From Hyphomicrobiales bacterium (lineage in GTDB: Bacteria; Pseudomonadota; Alphaproteobacteria; Rhizobiales; Rhizobiaceae): DNA of 38,712 bases. Made by a program: the position numbers and the translations under genes. Below the pieces are notes generated by a model, which saw only the letters and a list, made by a program, of their open reading frames with translations, had not been told where the DNA came from and searched no databases. Shown in pieces: positions 29,082 through 37,145 of this stretch (its first letter is position 1; the number at the start of each line of letters is the position of its first letter). The stretch covers positions 307,978 through 346,689 of the forward strand of contig UCIA01000029.1 in assembly GCA_900472295.1 (NCBI GenBank), written 5' to 3'.

Positions 29082-30686
29082 ATGAGCCTCGTCAAGAAAT
29101 TCGCCACCGTTGCGTCAGGCACGCTGATGAGCCGCGCGCTTGGCTTTGGCCGCGAGATGCTGATGGCCGCCGCGCTTGGCACCGGGCCGGTGGCCGACGC
29201 CTTCAACGCCGCCTTCCAGTTTCCCAACACGTTTCGCCGGCTGTTTGCCGAAGGCGCGTTCAACGCCGCCTTCGTGCCGCTGTTTGCCAAGGAGATCGAG
29301 ACCCACGGCACCGACGGCGCCAAGCGCTTTTCGGAGGAAGTGTTCGGGGTCCTGTTCACGGCGCTGCTGGCGCTGACAATCGTCATGGAACTGTCGATGC
29401 CGCTGATCGTGCGCTACCTGGTGGCGCCAGGCTTTGCCGACACGCCGGGCAAGTTCGAGACGACCGTCACGCTGGCGACGATCATGTTCCCGTATCTCAT
29501 CTGCATGTCGCTGGCAGCGATGATGGCCGGCATGCTCAATTCGCTGCGCCGCTATTTCGCGGCTGCCGTCGCGCCCGCTTTCCTCAACATCATCCTGATC
29601 AGCGTGCTGGGCTATGCCTGGTATCACGGCATGGATGCGCGTGAAGTCGGCTTCAGCCTGTCCTGGGGCGTGCTGGCGGCCGGGCTTGTGCAGCTCGCCA
29701 TCGTCTGGATAGCGGTGCGCAATGCCGGCATCGCGATCGGCTTTCGCCGGCCGAAGCTGACGCCCAACGTCAAGCGGCTGCTGATCCTGGCGCTGCCGGC
29801 CGCGATCACAGGCGGCATCACCCAGATCAACCAGCTGATCGGCACGGCGATCGCGTCGGCGCAGGATAGTGCTGTGTCCTCGCTGGCCTACGCCGACCGC
29901 ATCTACCAGTTGCCGCTCGGCGTCGTCGGCGTCGCCGTGGCGATCGTGCTATTGCCGGAACTGTCGCGGGCGTTGAAATCGGGCAATCTGGTCGAGGCCG
30001 CCAATCTGCAGAACCGCTCGGTCGAGTTCACGCTGTTCATGACCTTGCCGGCGGCGGCGGCACTGTGGGTGATGGCGGAGCCGATCGTGCGGCTGGTCTA
30101 TGAGCGCGGCGCCTTTGCCGCCACCGGCTCGACGCCGACCGTGGCGGCGATCCTGGCGATCTTCGGCCTCGGCCTGCCGGCCTTCGTGCTGATCAAGGCC
30201 TTCACCCCCGGCTATTTCGCCCGCGAGGACACGCGCACGCCGATGATCTTCGCCGCCATCTCGGTCGGCGTGAATGTGATCACCGCCTTGACGCTGTTCC
30301 CGAAGATGGGCGCGCCGGGCATTGCCGTGGCTTCCGCCGTCGCCGGCTGGGTCAACGCCGTGATGCTGCTTGCCGTGCTGATCCGGCGCGGCCATTGGGG
30401 CCGGGACACGCCGCTGCTGAAGCGCATTCCGCGCCTAGCGCTGTCGGCAGCGGTGATGGCGGTGGCACTCTATTTCGCCGAGCACTGGCTGGCCGTCCGG
30501 CTCGGCCCCGGCTCGCCACTGGTGATCAAGGCGACGACGCTGCTGGCGCTGGTGGCTGGCGGCGCGGCTCTCTACTTCGTCACCGCCTTTGCCACCGGCG
30601 GCGCCGATTTCAGCATGATCCGGCGCAACGTGAAACGCGGATCGGGCAAGACACCACCGCCTACGGAACAGTCTCCAGATCCGTAA
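29082..30686 (+). CDS. murJ: Lipid II flippase MurJ (MviN)
   Basis: The 534-residue polytopic inner-membrane protein of the MOP superfamily flips lipid II for peptidoglycan synthesis. It has about 14 hydrophobic segments. Conserved MurJ sequences include SRALGFGREMLMAAALG, the FPNTFRRLFAEGAFNAAFVP loop with its essential arginines, and a central ITQINQLIGTAIAS. It is downstream of glnD and convergent with a 54-residue ORF 19 bp beyond its stop codon. Confidence 0.97.
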   Translation: MSLVKKFATVASGTLMSRALGFGREMLMAAALGTGPVADAFNAAFQFPNTFRRLFAEGAFNAAFVPLFAKEIETHGTDGAKRFSEEVFGVLFTALLALTIVMELSMPLIVRYLVAPGFADTPGKFETTVTLATIMFPYLICMSLAAMMAGMLNSLRRYFAAAVAPAFLNIILISVLGYAWYHGMDAREVGFSLSWGVLAAGLVQLAIVWIAVRNAGIAIGFRRPKLTPNVKRLLILALPAAITGGITQINQLIGTAIASAQDSAVSSLAYADRIYQLPLGVVGVAVAIVLLPELSRALKSGNLVEAANLQNRSVEFTLFMTLPAAAALWVMAEPIVRLVYERGAFAATGSTPTVAAILAIFGLGLPAFVLIKAFTPGYFAREDTRTPMIFAAISVGVNVITALTLFPKMGAPGIAVASAVAGWVNAVMLLAVLIRRGHWGRDTPLLKRIPRLALSAAVMAVALYFAEHWLAVRLGPGSPLVIKATTLLALVAGGAALYFVTAFATGGADFSMIRRNVKRGSGKTPPPTEQSPDP

Positions 30687-30705
30687 GCCTAACCGTAGAA
30701 CCTGG

Positions 30706-30870
30706 TTAGCTTTCGCCAGACAATTCGTCGTAAACCGAGCGTGGCAGCGGTTCATGTGCCTGCTTGCTAAGCTCGACCCCGAATTCGGCCCGAAGCCGCG
30801 CCGCTGTTTCAAGCGGCGTCTCGTCGTCATGTCGGGGCTTTGGGGCTTCCTCGTTTTTGACGGTGGGCAT
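30706..30870 (-). CDS. Small hypothetical protein (54 residues)
   Basis: A short, charged, soluble protein with an ETAARLRAEFGVEL helix and an LPRSVYDELSG tail. I recognise no function. The ATG at 30870 has GAGA upstream at workable spacing; an in-frame upstream extension of 15 codons is possible but less protein-like. The compositional pattern and clean termination just short of murJ suggest a real gene. Confidence 0.55.
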   Translation of the reverse strand: MPTVKNEEAPKPRHDDETPLETAARLRAEFGVELSKQAHEPLPRSVYDELSGES

Positions 30871-30930
30871 CGATTTCTCATCCGATGATATGCAATGCAG
30901 GTTCAAATATATCATAAATGTCGATGTCAG

Positions 30931-31097
30931 CGCCGCCCCTCATTGCCCTGCCGGGCATTTCTCCCCGTAAACGGGGAGAAAGAGGCTGAACACGGCACTG
31001 GCCCTTCTCTGGCGATTGGCGAAAACGGGCGATGGCGGCGTTTTTCTCCCCGTCTCTATACGGGGAGAAATGTCCGGCAGGACAATGAGGGGCGGCG
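30931..31097. repeat. Mosaic inverted repeat, copy A
   Basis: The left end CGCCGCCCCTCATTG (30931-30945) is the exact reverse complement of the right end (31083-31097). Within each arm are CCGGGCATTTCTCCCCGT-like sequences that form further stems with the opposite arm. It is the same family as the elements at 37146-37319 and 38636-38712. It occupies most of the noncoding gap 30871-31304; the remainder of that gap holds the hairpin at 31225-31271. Confidence 0.88.
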
Positions 31098-31224
31098 CCA
31101 GTCTGTCAGGTCAATATACAGGGGCGTCAGACGCGACCGCGTCATCTCCGGCCTCTTGATCCGTTCCCCGCTCTCGTCCATAAGCGCGCCGTCGCAAGAC
31201 TTTCGCCGCGCGCGGTTTCCAGCC

Positions 31225-31271
31225 GCGTGATTGGCTCCGAAAAGTCTGCAACTTTTCGGAGCCAATCACGC
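31225..31271. repeat. Perfect 21-bp inverted repeat in the trpS leader
   Basis: Arms at 31225-31245 and 31251-31271 are exactly complementary around the loop CTGCA. The inner part, CCGAAAAGT / ACTTTTCGG, matches the core of the 45-49 bp palindrome family, while the outer part is unique. It ends 33 bp before the trpS ATG and would be transcribed if the promoter lies upstream. No U-run follows, so attenuation by termination is not supported. Confidence 0.85.
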
Positions 31272-31304
31272 TTAGTACGGCCCTCCACAAGCCATGAGGA
31301 CATC

Positions 31305-32372
31305 ATGACCGCCTTCAAACAGCTCGTCTTTTCCGGCGTACAGCCGACCGGCAATCTGCATCTCGGCAACTATCTCGGCGCCATCAAGAAATTCGTTGCC
31401 CTGCAGGACACGTCCGACTGCATCTATTGCGTCGTCGACTTGCATTCGCTGACGGCACAGCTCGTTTATGACGACCTCGCCGACCAGACCCGCTCGATCA
31501 CCGCAGCGTTCCTTGCCTCGGGCATCGACCCGAAGAAGCACATCGTCTTCAACCAGTCGCGGGTGATGCAGCATGCCGAGCTTGCCTGGATCTTCAATTG
31601 CGTGGCGCGCATCGGCTGGATGAACAAGATGACGCAGTTCAAGGACAAGGCCGGCAAGGACCGCGAGAATGCCTCGCTGGGCCTGCTCGCCTATCCCTCG
31701 CTGATGGCCGCCGACATCCTGCTCTATCGCGCCACCCATGTGCCGGTGGGCGAGGACCAGAAGCAGCATCTGGAGCTGACCCGCGATATCGCGCAGAAGT
31801 TCAACAACGACTTTTCGAGCCGCATCGCCAGCCTTGGCGTCGGCGTCGAGATGCAGGTCGGCGAAGAGACGGTCAACGGCTTTTTCCCGATCACCGAACC
31901 GGTCATCGGCGGCCCGGCGGCGCGCATCATGAGCCTGCGCGACGGCTCCAAGAAGATGTCGAAATCGGACCCGTCCGATCTGTCGCGCATCAACCTGACC
32001 GACGATGCCGACACCATCTCGAAGAAGATCCGCAAGGCCAAGACCGACCCGGAAGCCTTGCCGAGCGAGCTCGACGGACTGGCAAGCCGGCCGGAAGCGG
32101 AAAACCTGGTCGGCATCTATGCCGGCCTGGCCGAGATGTCGAAGGCAGACGTGCTGAAGGAATTCGGCGGCCAGCAATTTTCCGTGTTCAAGCCGGCGCT
32201 GGCCGATCTTGCGGTGGAGAAACTGGCGCCGATCGCCGGCGAGATGCGCCGCATCGAAGGTGACCGCGCCTATGTCGACGCGGTGCTGAAGGACGGCGGC
32301 GAACGCGCCGGCGTGCTGGCCGAGACCACGATGAAGACCGTGCGCGACATTATCGGCCTGCTGCAGAGCTGA
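31305..32372 (+). CDS. trpS: Tryptophanyl-tRNA synthetase
   Basis: This class Ic synthetase charges tRNA-Trp. The 355-residue protein has the HIGH-type motif PTGNLHLGNY (14-23) and KMSKS (217-221), with the TrpRS-specific VFSGVQPTGNLHLG opening and GEDQKQHLELTRDIA. The start at 31305 has GAGGA about 5 nt upstream. An ATG at 31227 is in frame but lies inside the palindrome and gives a non-conserved extension, so I rejected it. It belongs to the glnD-murJ-trpS-usp-nfu run. Confidence 0.97.
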   Translation: MTAFKQLVFSGVQPTGNLHLGNYLGAIKKFVALQDTSDCIYCVVDLHSLTAQLVYDDLADQTRSITAAFLASGIDPKKHIVFNQSRVMQHAELAWIFNCVARIGWMNKMTQFKDKAGKDRENASLGLLAYPSLMAADILLYRATHVPVGEDQKQHLELTRDIAQKFNNDFSSRIASLGVGVEMQVGEETVNGFFPITEPVIGGPAARIMSLRDGSKKMSKSDPSDLSRINLTDDADTISKKIRKAKTDPEALPSELDGLASRPEAENLVGIYAGLAEMSKADVLKEFGGQQFSVFKPALADLAVEKLAPIAGEMRRIEGDRAYVDAVLKDGGERAGVLAETTMKTVRDIIGLLQS

Positions 32373-32491
32373 TCTGCATCGCCAGTGCACTGCACCATAC
32401 TGGCCCAAGACATCCTGGCCTAAGCCCGGCGGCTTGCCGCCGGTCTGCCGTGGTGGCAGATTGCGGCCGAATTGACATCGAGTAGATAGAC

Positions 32492-32983
32492 ATGGTCTCC
32501 AAACGCCTCAGTCGCGAAGCCGGCCATCGCAGGAAATTCCTGACGATCATCGACGACACGCCGGAGTGCGAGCGCGCGGTTGCCTACGCCTCGAAGCGGG
32601 CGCAGAGCACCAGCGGCACCTTGGTGCTGCTCTACATCATCACGCCGGACGATTTTCAGCACTGGCTGGGCGTCGAAAAGATCATGCGCGAGGAGGCCAA
32701 TGCCACGGCGCGCGCGGCACTCGACGTCTATGCCAACAAGGTGCGCCAGAAGCTCGGCATCGAGCCCGAAATGGTGGTGCGTGAAGGCAAGCCGACCGAA
32801 GAGATCCACAAACTGATCGAGGAAGACCAGGACATCGCCATCCTGGTGCTGGCGGCCGGCGCCGGCAAGGAAGGTCCCGGGCCGCTGGTCGGCGCTGTCG
32901 CCGGCAAGGGCGCCGCCTTCCCTATTCCGGTCACAGTGGTGCCGCAGAACCTCTCCGACGAGGAGATCGACAGCCTCGCCTGA
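32492..32983 (+). CDS. Universal stress protein (UspA family)
   Basis: A 163-residue single-Usp-domain protein. The first strand is RKFLTIIDDTPECERAVAYA, and the last strand region is ILVLAAGAGKEGPGPLVG...FPIPVTVVP. The ATP-binding loop normally reads G-2X-G-9X-G-S/T; here the GxxG part is only partly matched, so nucleotide binding is uncertain. It is soluble with no signal peptide, and lies 119 bp after trpS. Confidence 0.92.
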   Translation: MVSKRLSREAGHRRKFLTIIDDTPECERAVAYASKRAQSTSGTLVLLYIITPDDFQHWLGVEKIMREEANATARAALDVYANKVRQKLGIEPEMVVREGKPTEEIHKLIEEDQDIAILVLAAGAGKEGPGPLVGAVAGKGAAFPIPVTVVPQNLSDEEIDSLA

Positions 32984-33193
32984 AGGTGTATTGATATTCA
33001 GGTGAGGCAGGCCTGCAAATGGCCTGCGCTTCCGACAGCCTTGCCGACGCCCGCCCGGGAACAATTCCCCAGCCAGCAAAAACATTCCGCCAGCCAGCCA
33101 TTTCCAGCGATGCGTTTCGCTTGAATGTCCCGCCAATAGAGCCTATTTAGAACTATTCCAAACTATCTGCCCAGATGGGGCACGGAGACGGCC

Positions 33194-33763
33194 ATGTTCA
33201 TCCAGACCGAATCGACGCCGAACCCGGCAACGCTGAAGTTCCTGCCCGGCAAGGAAGTGCTGCGCGAAGGCACAGCCGATTTCCGCGACGCCGATAGTGC
33301 TGCTTCCGCCTCGCCTTTGGCCGGCCGGCTGTTCGAGATTCCCGGTATCACCGGCGTCTTCTTCGGCTATGACTTCATCACCGTGACCAAGGACGGCCCC
33401 GACTGGCAGCACCTGAAGCCCGCCATTCTCGGCTCCATCATGGAGCATTTCATGTCGGGCGCGCCCGTCATGAACCAGGCCGGCCCCGCTGCCGAGACCA
33501 GCCAGACCGGCGAATTCTACGACAAGGCCGACGAGGAACTGGTCATCACCATCAAGGAACTGCTCGACACCAGGGTGCGCCCGGCGGTTGCCCAGGATGG
33601 CGGCGACATCACTTTCCGCGGCTTCGAGAACGGCACCGTGTTCCTGCACATGAAGGGCGCTTGCGCCGGCTGCCCGTCCTCGACGGCGACGCTGAAGCAC
33701 GGCATCCAGAACCTGCTGAGGCATTTCGTGCCGGAAGTGCAGCAGGTCGAGCAGGTCTCCTGA
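33194..33763 (+). CDS. NifU/Nfu-family iron-sulfur cluster scaffold protein
   Basis: The 189-residue protein combines the Nfu N-terminal domain (MFIQTESTPNPATLKFLPG through about residue 90) with a C-terminal NifU/Nfu domain. The latter has the cluster-binding C157-A-G-C160 in GACAGCPSS and the conserved RPAVAQDGGDI. This is the Nfu type of late-acting Fe-S carrier, delivering [4Fe-4S] clusters; it is not the nitrogen-fixation NifU with an IscU-like domain. GGAGAC precedes the ATG. A good terminator follows. Confidence 0.94.
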   Translation: MFIQTESTPNPATLKFLPGKEVLREGTADFRDADSAASASPLAGRLFEIPGITGVFFGYDFITVTKDGPDWQHLKPAILGSIMEHFMSGAPVMNQAGPAAETSQTGEFYDKADEELVITIKELLDTRVRPAVAQDGGDITFRGFENGTVFLHMKGACAGCPSSTATLKHGIQNLLRHFVPEVQQVEQVS

Positions 33764-33805
33764 GAATTCTCAGCGCACAGCTTCCGCCAGTACCGCAAAA
33801 AACAA

Positions 33806-33831
33806 AAAACCGGGCCAAATTGCCCGGTTTT
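33806..33831. terminator. Bidirectional rho-independent terminator
   Basis: AAAACCGGGC and GCCCGGTTTT form a perfect 10-bp stem with a 6-nt loop, preceded by A-rich and ended by T-rich sequence. It lies between the convergent nfu and L,D-transpeptidase genes and can serve both, although on the minus side the repeat at 33889 intervenes. Confidence 0.88.
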
Positions 33832-33888
33832 CTGTTTGGGACGTCCGTTGTTGCCTAGACGGTCCGCGTCATAAAACTTTTTAGTTGG

Positions 33889-33933
33889 CCATGATCTTTC
33901 CCGAAAACCGCTTTCCACTTTTCGGGATCATGG
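33889..33933. repeat. 45-49 bp palindromic repeat family, copy 4
   Basis: The outer arms CCATGAT / ATCATGG and the inner arms CCCGAAAA / TTTTCGGG surround a CCGCTTTCCAC centre. It is in the same orientation as copy 2 and ends 3 bp before the stop codon of the L,D-transpeptidase gene. Confidence 0.85.
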
Positions 33934-33935
33934 TC

Positions 33936-34553
33936 CTACATCACAATGACCTTGGCGCCGACCGACGTGCGGTCGTAGAGGTCGATAATGTCCTGGTTCA
34001 TCAGGCGGATGCAGCCCGACGACATCGCCTTGCCGATCGAGTTCCATTCCGGGCTGCCATGCAGGCGATAGCCTGAATCGCCGCCCTTGTTGAACAGGTA
34101 CATGGCGCGCGCGCCGAGCGGGTTCTTCAGGCCCGGCTCCATGCCGCCGGCGAACTTGGCCAGTTCCGGCTGGCGCTTGATCATGGCGCCCGGAGGCGTC
34201 CAGGTCGGCCATTCGCGCTTCAGCGCGATGCGAGCGTTGCCGCGCCATTCAAAGCCTTCGCGGCCGACGCCGATGCCGTAGCGGATCGCCCGGCCGTCGC
34301 CTTCGACGAAGTAGAGAAACTTGTTCTGGGTATCGACGATGATGGTGCCCGGCTTTTCCGAGGTGTCGTAGTTCACCTCCTGCCGGCGAAATTGCCTCGG
34401 CACTTTTTCGATCGGGATGCGTGGCAGTTGATAACCGGCATCGTTCACCGAACCATAGTTGTTGGTGAACATCTGCGAGCCGATGGTGCTGCAACCCGAG
34501 ATCGCGGTCGACAAAGCAAGTGCTGCGACGATTGCAAGTGACTTCAAGCGCAT
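33936..34553 (-). CDS. L,D-transpeptidase (YkuD domain) lipoprotein
   Basis: The 205-residue precursor has a type II signal peptide (MRLKSLAIVAALALSTAISG) with lipidation Cys C21, so it is attached to a membrane in the envelope. The YkuD domain (about 65-205) holds the catalytic set H165 in YRLHGSPEW and C181/R183 in AMSSGCIRL. Such enzymes make 3-3 cross-links in peptidoglycan or attach outer-membrane proteins to it. The start at 34553 is chosen because it gives the lipoprotein signal; the open frame continues upstream without homology. It is divergent from hmrR. Confidence 0.93.
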   Translation of the reverse strand: MRLKSLAIVAALALSTAISGCSTIGSQMFTNNYGSVNDAGYQLPRIPIEKVPRQFRRQEVNYDTSEKPGTIIVDTQNKFLYFVEGDGRAIRYGIGVGREGFEWRGNARIALKREWPTWTPPGAMIKRQPELAKFAGGMEPGLKNPLGARAMYLFNKGGDSGYRLHGSPEWNSIGKAMSSGCIRLMNQDIIDLYDRTSVGAKVIVM

Positions 34554-34791
34554 GAAATGGTCCGATGCCCCGCCCAGATCGAGCGGCACGTTACGGCCGC
34601 TTTTCCTGGAATCATTCTTGCTGGCATTTGCTTTGCTTGCCAAGGGCGGGATGCCTATATGCAAGAGCTTACGTGCCGGTAAGCCGTCAACTATGGCATT
34701 TCGGCAACAGGGCTCGCGGGATTGTGAAGGAAAAACAATGGCCGATCCTCCTGGATAGCCCGGAACCAAGGAAGCACATCGAGGAACCACC

Positions 34792-35211
34792 ATGAATGTA
34801 GGCGATGCTGCGGAACGCTCCGGCCTGCCGGCCAAGACCATCCGCTACTATGAAGAGATCGGCCTGATCGCGCCGGCGCGCGCCGCCAATGGCTACCGCG
34901 ATTACTCAAGCGACGACATCCACCGGCTGGCCTTCCTGCGCCGTGCCCGCAATCTCGGCTTTTCAATCGACGATTGCCGCCAGTTGATGGCGCTCTACCG
35001 GGACCGCAGCCGTGCCAGCCACGACGTGCGCGAGATCGCCGCCGCCCATGTCGGCGCCATTGAGGAGAAACTGCGCGAGTTGCAGTCGATGCGCACGACC
35101 TTGCAGAAGCTGATCCACGCCTGCCATGGTGACGACCGGCCGGACTGCCCGATTTTGGATGATATTGCGGGGGCTGCGCTCGCCGGAGACAGGATGCAAC
35201 CGGCGTCATAG
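34792..35211 (+). CDS. hmrR: Cu(I)-responsive MerR-family regulator (HmrR/CueR)
   Basis: The 139-residue protein is a MerR HTH (1-70; VGDAAERSGLPAKTIRYYEE) with a dimerisation helix and the metal loop C111-HGDDRPD-C119-PIL. The CX7C spacing, and S76 at the position of CueR Ser77, are the known marks of sensors for monovalent Cu, Ag and Au rather than Zn. It would activate promoters with 19-bp spacers such as the one before copA at 26055-26085. It is divergent from the L,D-transpeptidase (238 bp) and 46 bp upstream of the OsmC-like gene, probably in an operon. No CTTCC...GGAAG site is seen in front of it. Confidence 0.93.
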   Translation: MNVGDAAERSGLPAKTIRYYEEIGLIAPARAANGYRDYSSDDIHRLAFLRRARNLGFSIDDCRQLMALYRDRSRASHDVREIAAAHVGAIEEKLRELQSMRTTLQKLIHACHGDDRPDCPILDDIAGAALAGDRMQPAS

Positions 35212-35257
35212 CCGAGACGCACCGATTGCGTGACTTTATACGGGGAGGTGTCCGCTG

Positions 35258-35818
35258 ATGGTTTCCATGATCGTCGAACTGCGCAATGTCGAGGGCACCC
35301 AGGCCGCGATGGGCTGGGCCGGCGGCCACACGATGGTCGTCGACCGGCCGGAAGGCAAAGCCGGCGGCATGGGCCTCGGCTTCAATGGCGGCCAGCTGTT
35401 GGCGCTGGCGATCGGCGGCTGCTTCTGCAACGACCTGCGCTATGTCGCCGAGGACATGGGCGTCGGGTTGGGAAAGATCGCCGTGACCGTCGTCATAACC
35501 CTCGACGGCAATCCCTTGCTGGCGACCTCAGCCACCATGACGGTTGCCTGCGAGACGCTAGACGGCTTCGATCCCAAGCGGATCATCGACAAGGCGGCCG
35601 AGGTGTCGGCGATCAGCAATTCGCTGCGGCGCGGTGTGCCAGTGGCGATTGAGATGGCGGCAGACCGTGGCTTGAAGACATGTCCCGAGTGCCAGCATGT
35701 GTTCCAAGGCAATGGCTGGGATGGCATCGACGCCCATTGGAAATCGAAACATGAGGGCATCATGCCCTATGCCGAGGCGTGGCCACTCATTAAGACCGGC
35801 AGGTACTCGCAGATGTAG
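35258..35818 (+). CDS. OsmC-family protein with C-terminal C2H2-like zinc-finger extension
   Basis: The 186-residue protein is in two parts. Residues 1-138 resemble OsmC/Ohr-type proteins (GGQLLALAIGGCFCNDLRYVA, C55/C57, C98 in TMTVACETLDGFDP), which act on organic hydroperoxides. Residues 139-186 add a short domain with C142-PE-C145 and H160-WKSK-H165, a C2-X14-H-X4-H arrangement likely to bind zinc. GGGGAGG lies 9 nt before the ATG. It is 46 bp downstream of hmrR on the same strand. Cys spacing differs from classical Ohr, so peroxidase activity is not assured. Confidence 0.82.
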   Translation: MVSMIVELRNVEGTQAAMGWAGGHTMVVDRPEGKAGGMGLGFNGGQLLALAIGGCFCNDLRYVAEDMGVGLGKIAVTVVITLDGNPLLATSATMTVACETLDGFDPKRIIDKAAEVSAISNSLRRGVPVAIEMAADRGLKTCPECQHVFQGNGWDGIDAHWKSKHEGIMPYAEAWPLIKTGRYSQM

Positions 35819-35877
35819 GCCTGCCAAGGTGATAATTCTGGCAAACGGCGTACCGCCGAACGACTTAAGAAGACCGA

Positions 35878-36480
35878 TTAGAAATCGTACTTAAGTTCCG
35901 GATTGGTGTCGTCTGACGTGAACTGCACGACATAAGAACCGAATGCATTTTGGATAGTCGTAAACGAGAATGTATCTCGCTGCCCAGAATGGCCGAATTG
36001 GTGCATCCCCGCCGATTGAGGAATGACCTGAAGATCCCGAATCCCCCTGCCGTGTACCTCCAGCTTTAGAGTTGCAGCCGGATAGGGCGCGACCACTCGA
36101 AATAGACTCTTGAACGAATAGCGATTCCCAATTTGCCGATTGTCGTCAGATATCCATTCAATCTCCGGAGGCGGAGCCTGATTGACGACATTATTATAGA
36201 CGGGGGCTACTGTCCCGCTGTTGTTGTCACCAACGTTGGTGCTTTGATCAAAAATGCTCTTTCGCTCAGTAGTCATTGTCATCCTCGCGCTAAAATCATC
36301 CTTGGATATCCCGGTAGGCCACATGGCAATGGCCAAGCCAGCGACGAAGCACAATCCGGCTATCGTCAAACTGACAAATAGGACCCACTCCGGTGATTGA
36401 GCAGCGAGTTGTGTCGCAGCGATACCCGCTGCCACGCCAAACACGGCCAGAACAATTCCCAGAAACCTATCTCTGCCCAT
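35878..36480 (-). CDS. Uncharacterised two-TM protein, low GC
   Basis: The 200-residue product has two hydrophobic segments (about residues 6-28 and 33-54), then a polar linker with DNNSGTVAPVYNNVVNQ, and a C-terminal beta-rich domain from about residue 105 (WISDDNRQIGNRYSFKSLF onward). I recognise no family. AGGGGG lies just before the ATG. GC is clearly lower and codon choice differs from flanking genes, suggesting recent acquisition. It stands alone, converging on the OsmC-like gene. Confidence 0.7.
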   Translation of the reverse strand: MGRDRFLGIVLAVFGVAAGIAATQLAAQSPEWVLFVSLTIAGLCFVAGLAIAMWPTGISKDDFSARMTMTTERKSIFDQSTNVGDNNSGTVAPVYNNVVNQAPPPEIEWISDDNRQIGNRYSFKSLFRVVAPYPAATLKLEVHGRGIRDLQVIPQSAGMHQFGHSGQRDTFSFTTIQNAFGSYVVQFTSDDTNPELKYDF

Positions 36481-36554
36481 CGCCCCCTCGCATTAGACTA
36501 ACGTGCCACTGATTCTTTATTAGGTTTGCCGAATATAAGTATCCTTACAAAAAA

Positions 36555-36569
36555 GTTCAAACCGTGAAC
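36555..36569. promoter_or_regulatory. GTTC-N7-GAAC dyad upstream of mmcB
   Basis: GTTC-AAACCGT-GAAC lies about 20-25 bp before the mmcB start. Alphaproteobacterial LexA boxes are GTTC-N7-GTTC; this variant has the second half inverted, so LexA binding is only a possibility. It is relevant because mmcB is a DNA-damage-inducible gene in Caulobacter. Confidence 0.3.
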
Positions 36570-36591
36570 AAAATCTGGCATGGTGCTCGCC

Positions 36592-37092
36592 ATGCCGATC
36601 ATTTCCCCGATTCCCCTCAATCCCCTGATCGATGGCCGCCAGTCGGAACGCGCCATGCTGGTGCGGCGTGGCGTGCAGCGGCTGTTGATGCAGATGGGCA
36701 TGCATGTGCTGCCCGAACTGTCGCTCGCCACAGGCCGGCGCGCCGACCTCGTCGCGCTGACGCGGCAGGGCGACATCTGGATCATCGAGATCAAATCCTC
36801 GATCGAGGATTTTCGCGTCGACCGCAAATGGCCTGATTACCGGCTGCATTCCGACCGCTTCTTCTTCGCCACCCATCCGGGCGTGCCGTCCGAGATTTTC
36901 CCGGAGGAATGCGGCTTCATCCTCTCTGACGGTTACGGCGCCGAGATTATGCGCGAGGCGCCGGAGCACCGCATGGCGGCGGCAACGCGCAAGGCGCTGA
37001 TGCTGCGCATTGCGCGGGCCGGTGCTGCGCGGCTGCTTGCGGCGGAGCTTGCGGGCGTGGCTGTGCCGGCGCTGGAGGGGGAGAGCGAGTAA
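36592..37092 (+). CDS. mmcB: MmcB-family DNA repair protein (PD-(D/E)XK-like)
   Basis: The 166-residue protein resembles the alphaproteobacterial MmcB family, reported in Caulobacter to act in DNA damage repair or tolerance. The nuclease-like core is E42 in VLPELSLATGRRAD, D52, and E66-I-K68 in WIIEIKSSIEDF, which fits a PD-(D/E)XK fold, followed by RKWPDYRLHSDRFFFATHP. An ATG four codons earlier (36580) is possible; neither has a clear ribosome-binding site. It stands alone between the low-GC gene and a repeat. Confidence 0.85.
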   Translation: MPIISPIPLNPLIDGRQSERAMLVRRGVQRLLMQMGMHVLPELSLATGRRADLVALTRQGDIWIIEIKSSIEDFRVDRKWPDYRLHSDRFFFATHPGVPSEIFPEECGFILSDGYGAEIMREAPEHRMAAATRKALMLRIARAGAARLLAAELAGVAVPALEGESE

Positions 37093-37145
37093 GGTTTGGA
37101 GCTATCGTCGCGCTGCCAAGGTTTCTGCGAAACTGTTGATCTTCG

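Noticed and set aside
33194..33763. Nitrogen-fixation gene nifU
   Set aside because: The protein lacks the IscU-like N-terminal and [2Fe-2S] domains of NifU; it is an Nfu-type carrier, and no nif genes are nearby.
34667..34684. GCTTAC-N6-GTAAGC dyad between the L,D-transpeptidase and hmrR
   Set aside because: It does not match the CTTCC...GGAAG CueR site or a 19-bp-spacer promoter, so a regulatory call would be a guess.
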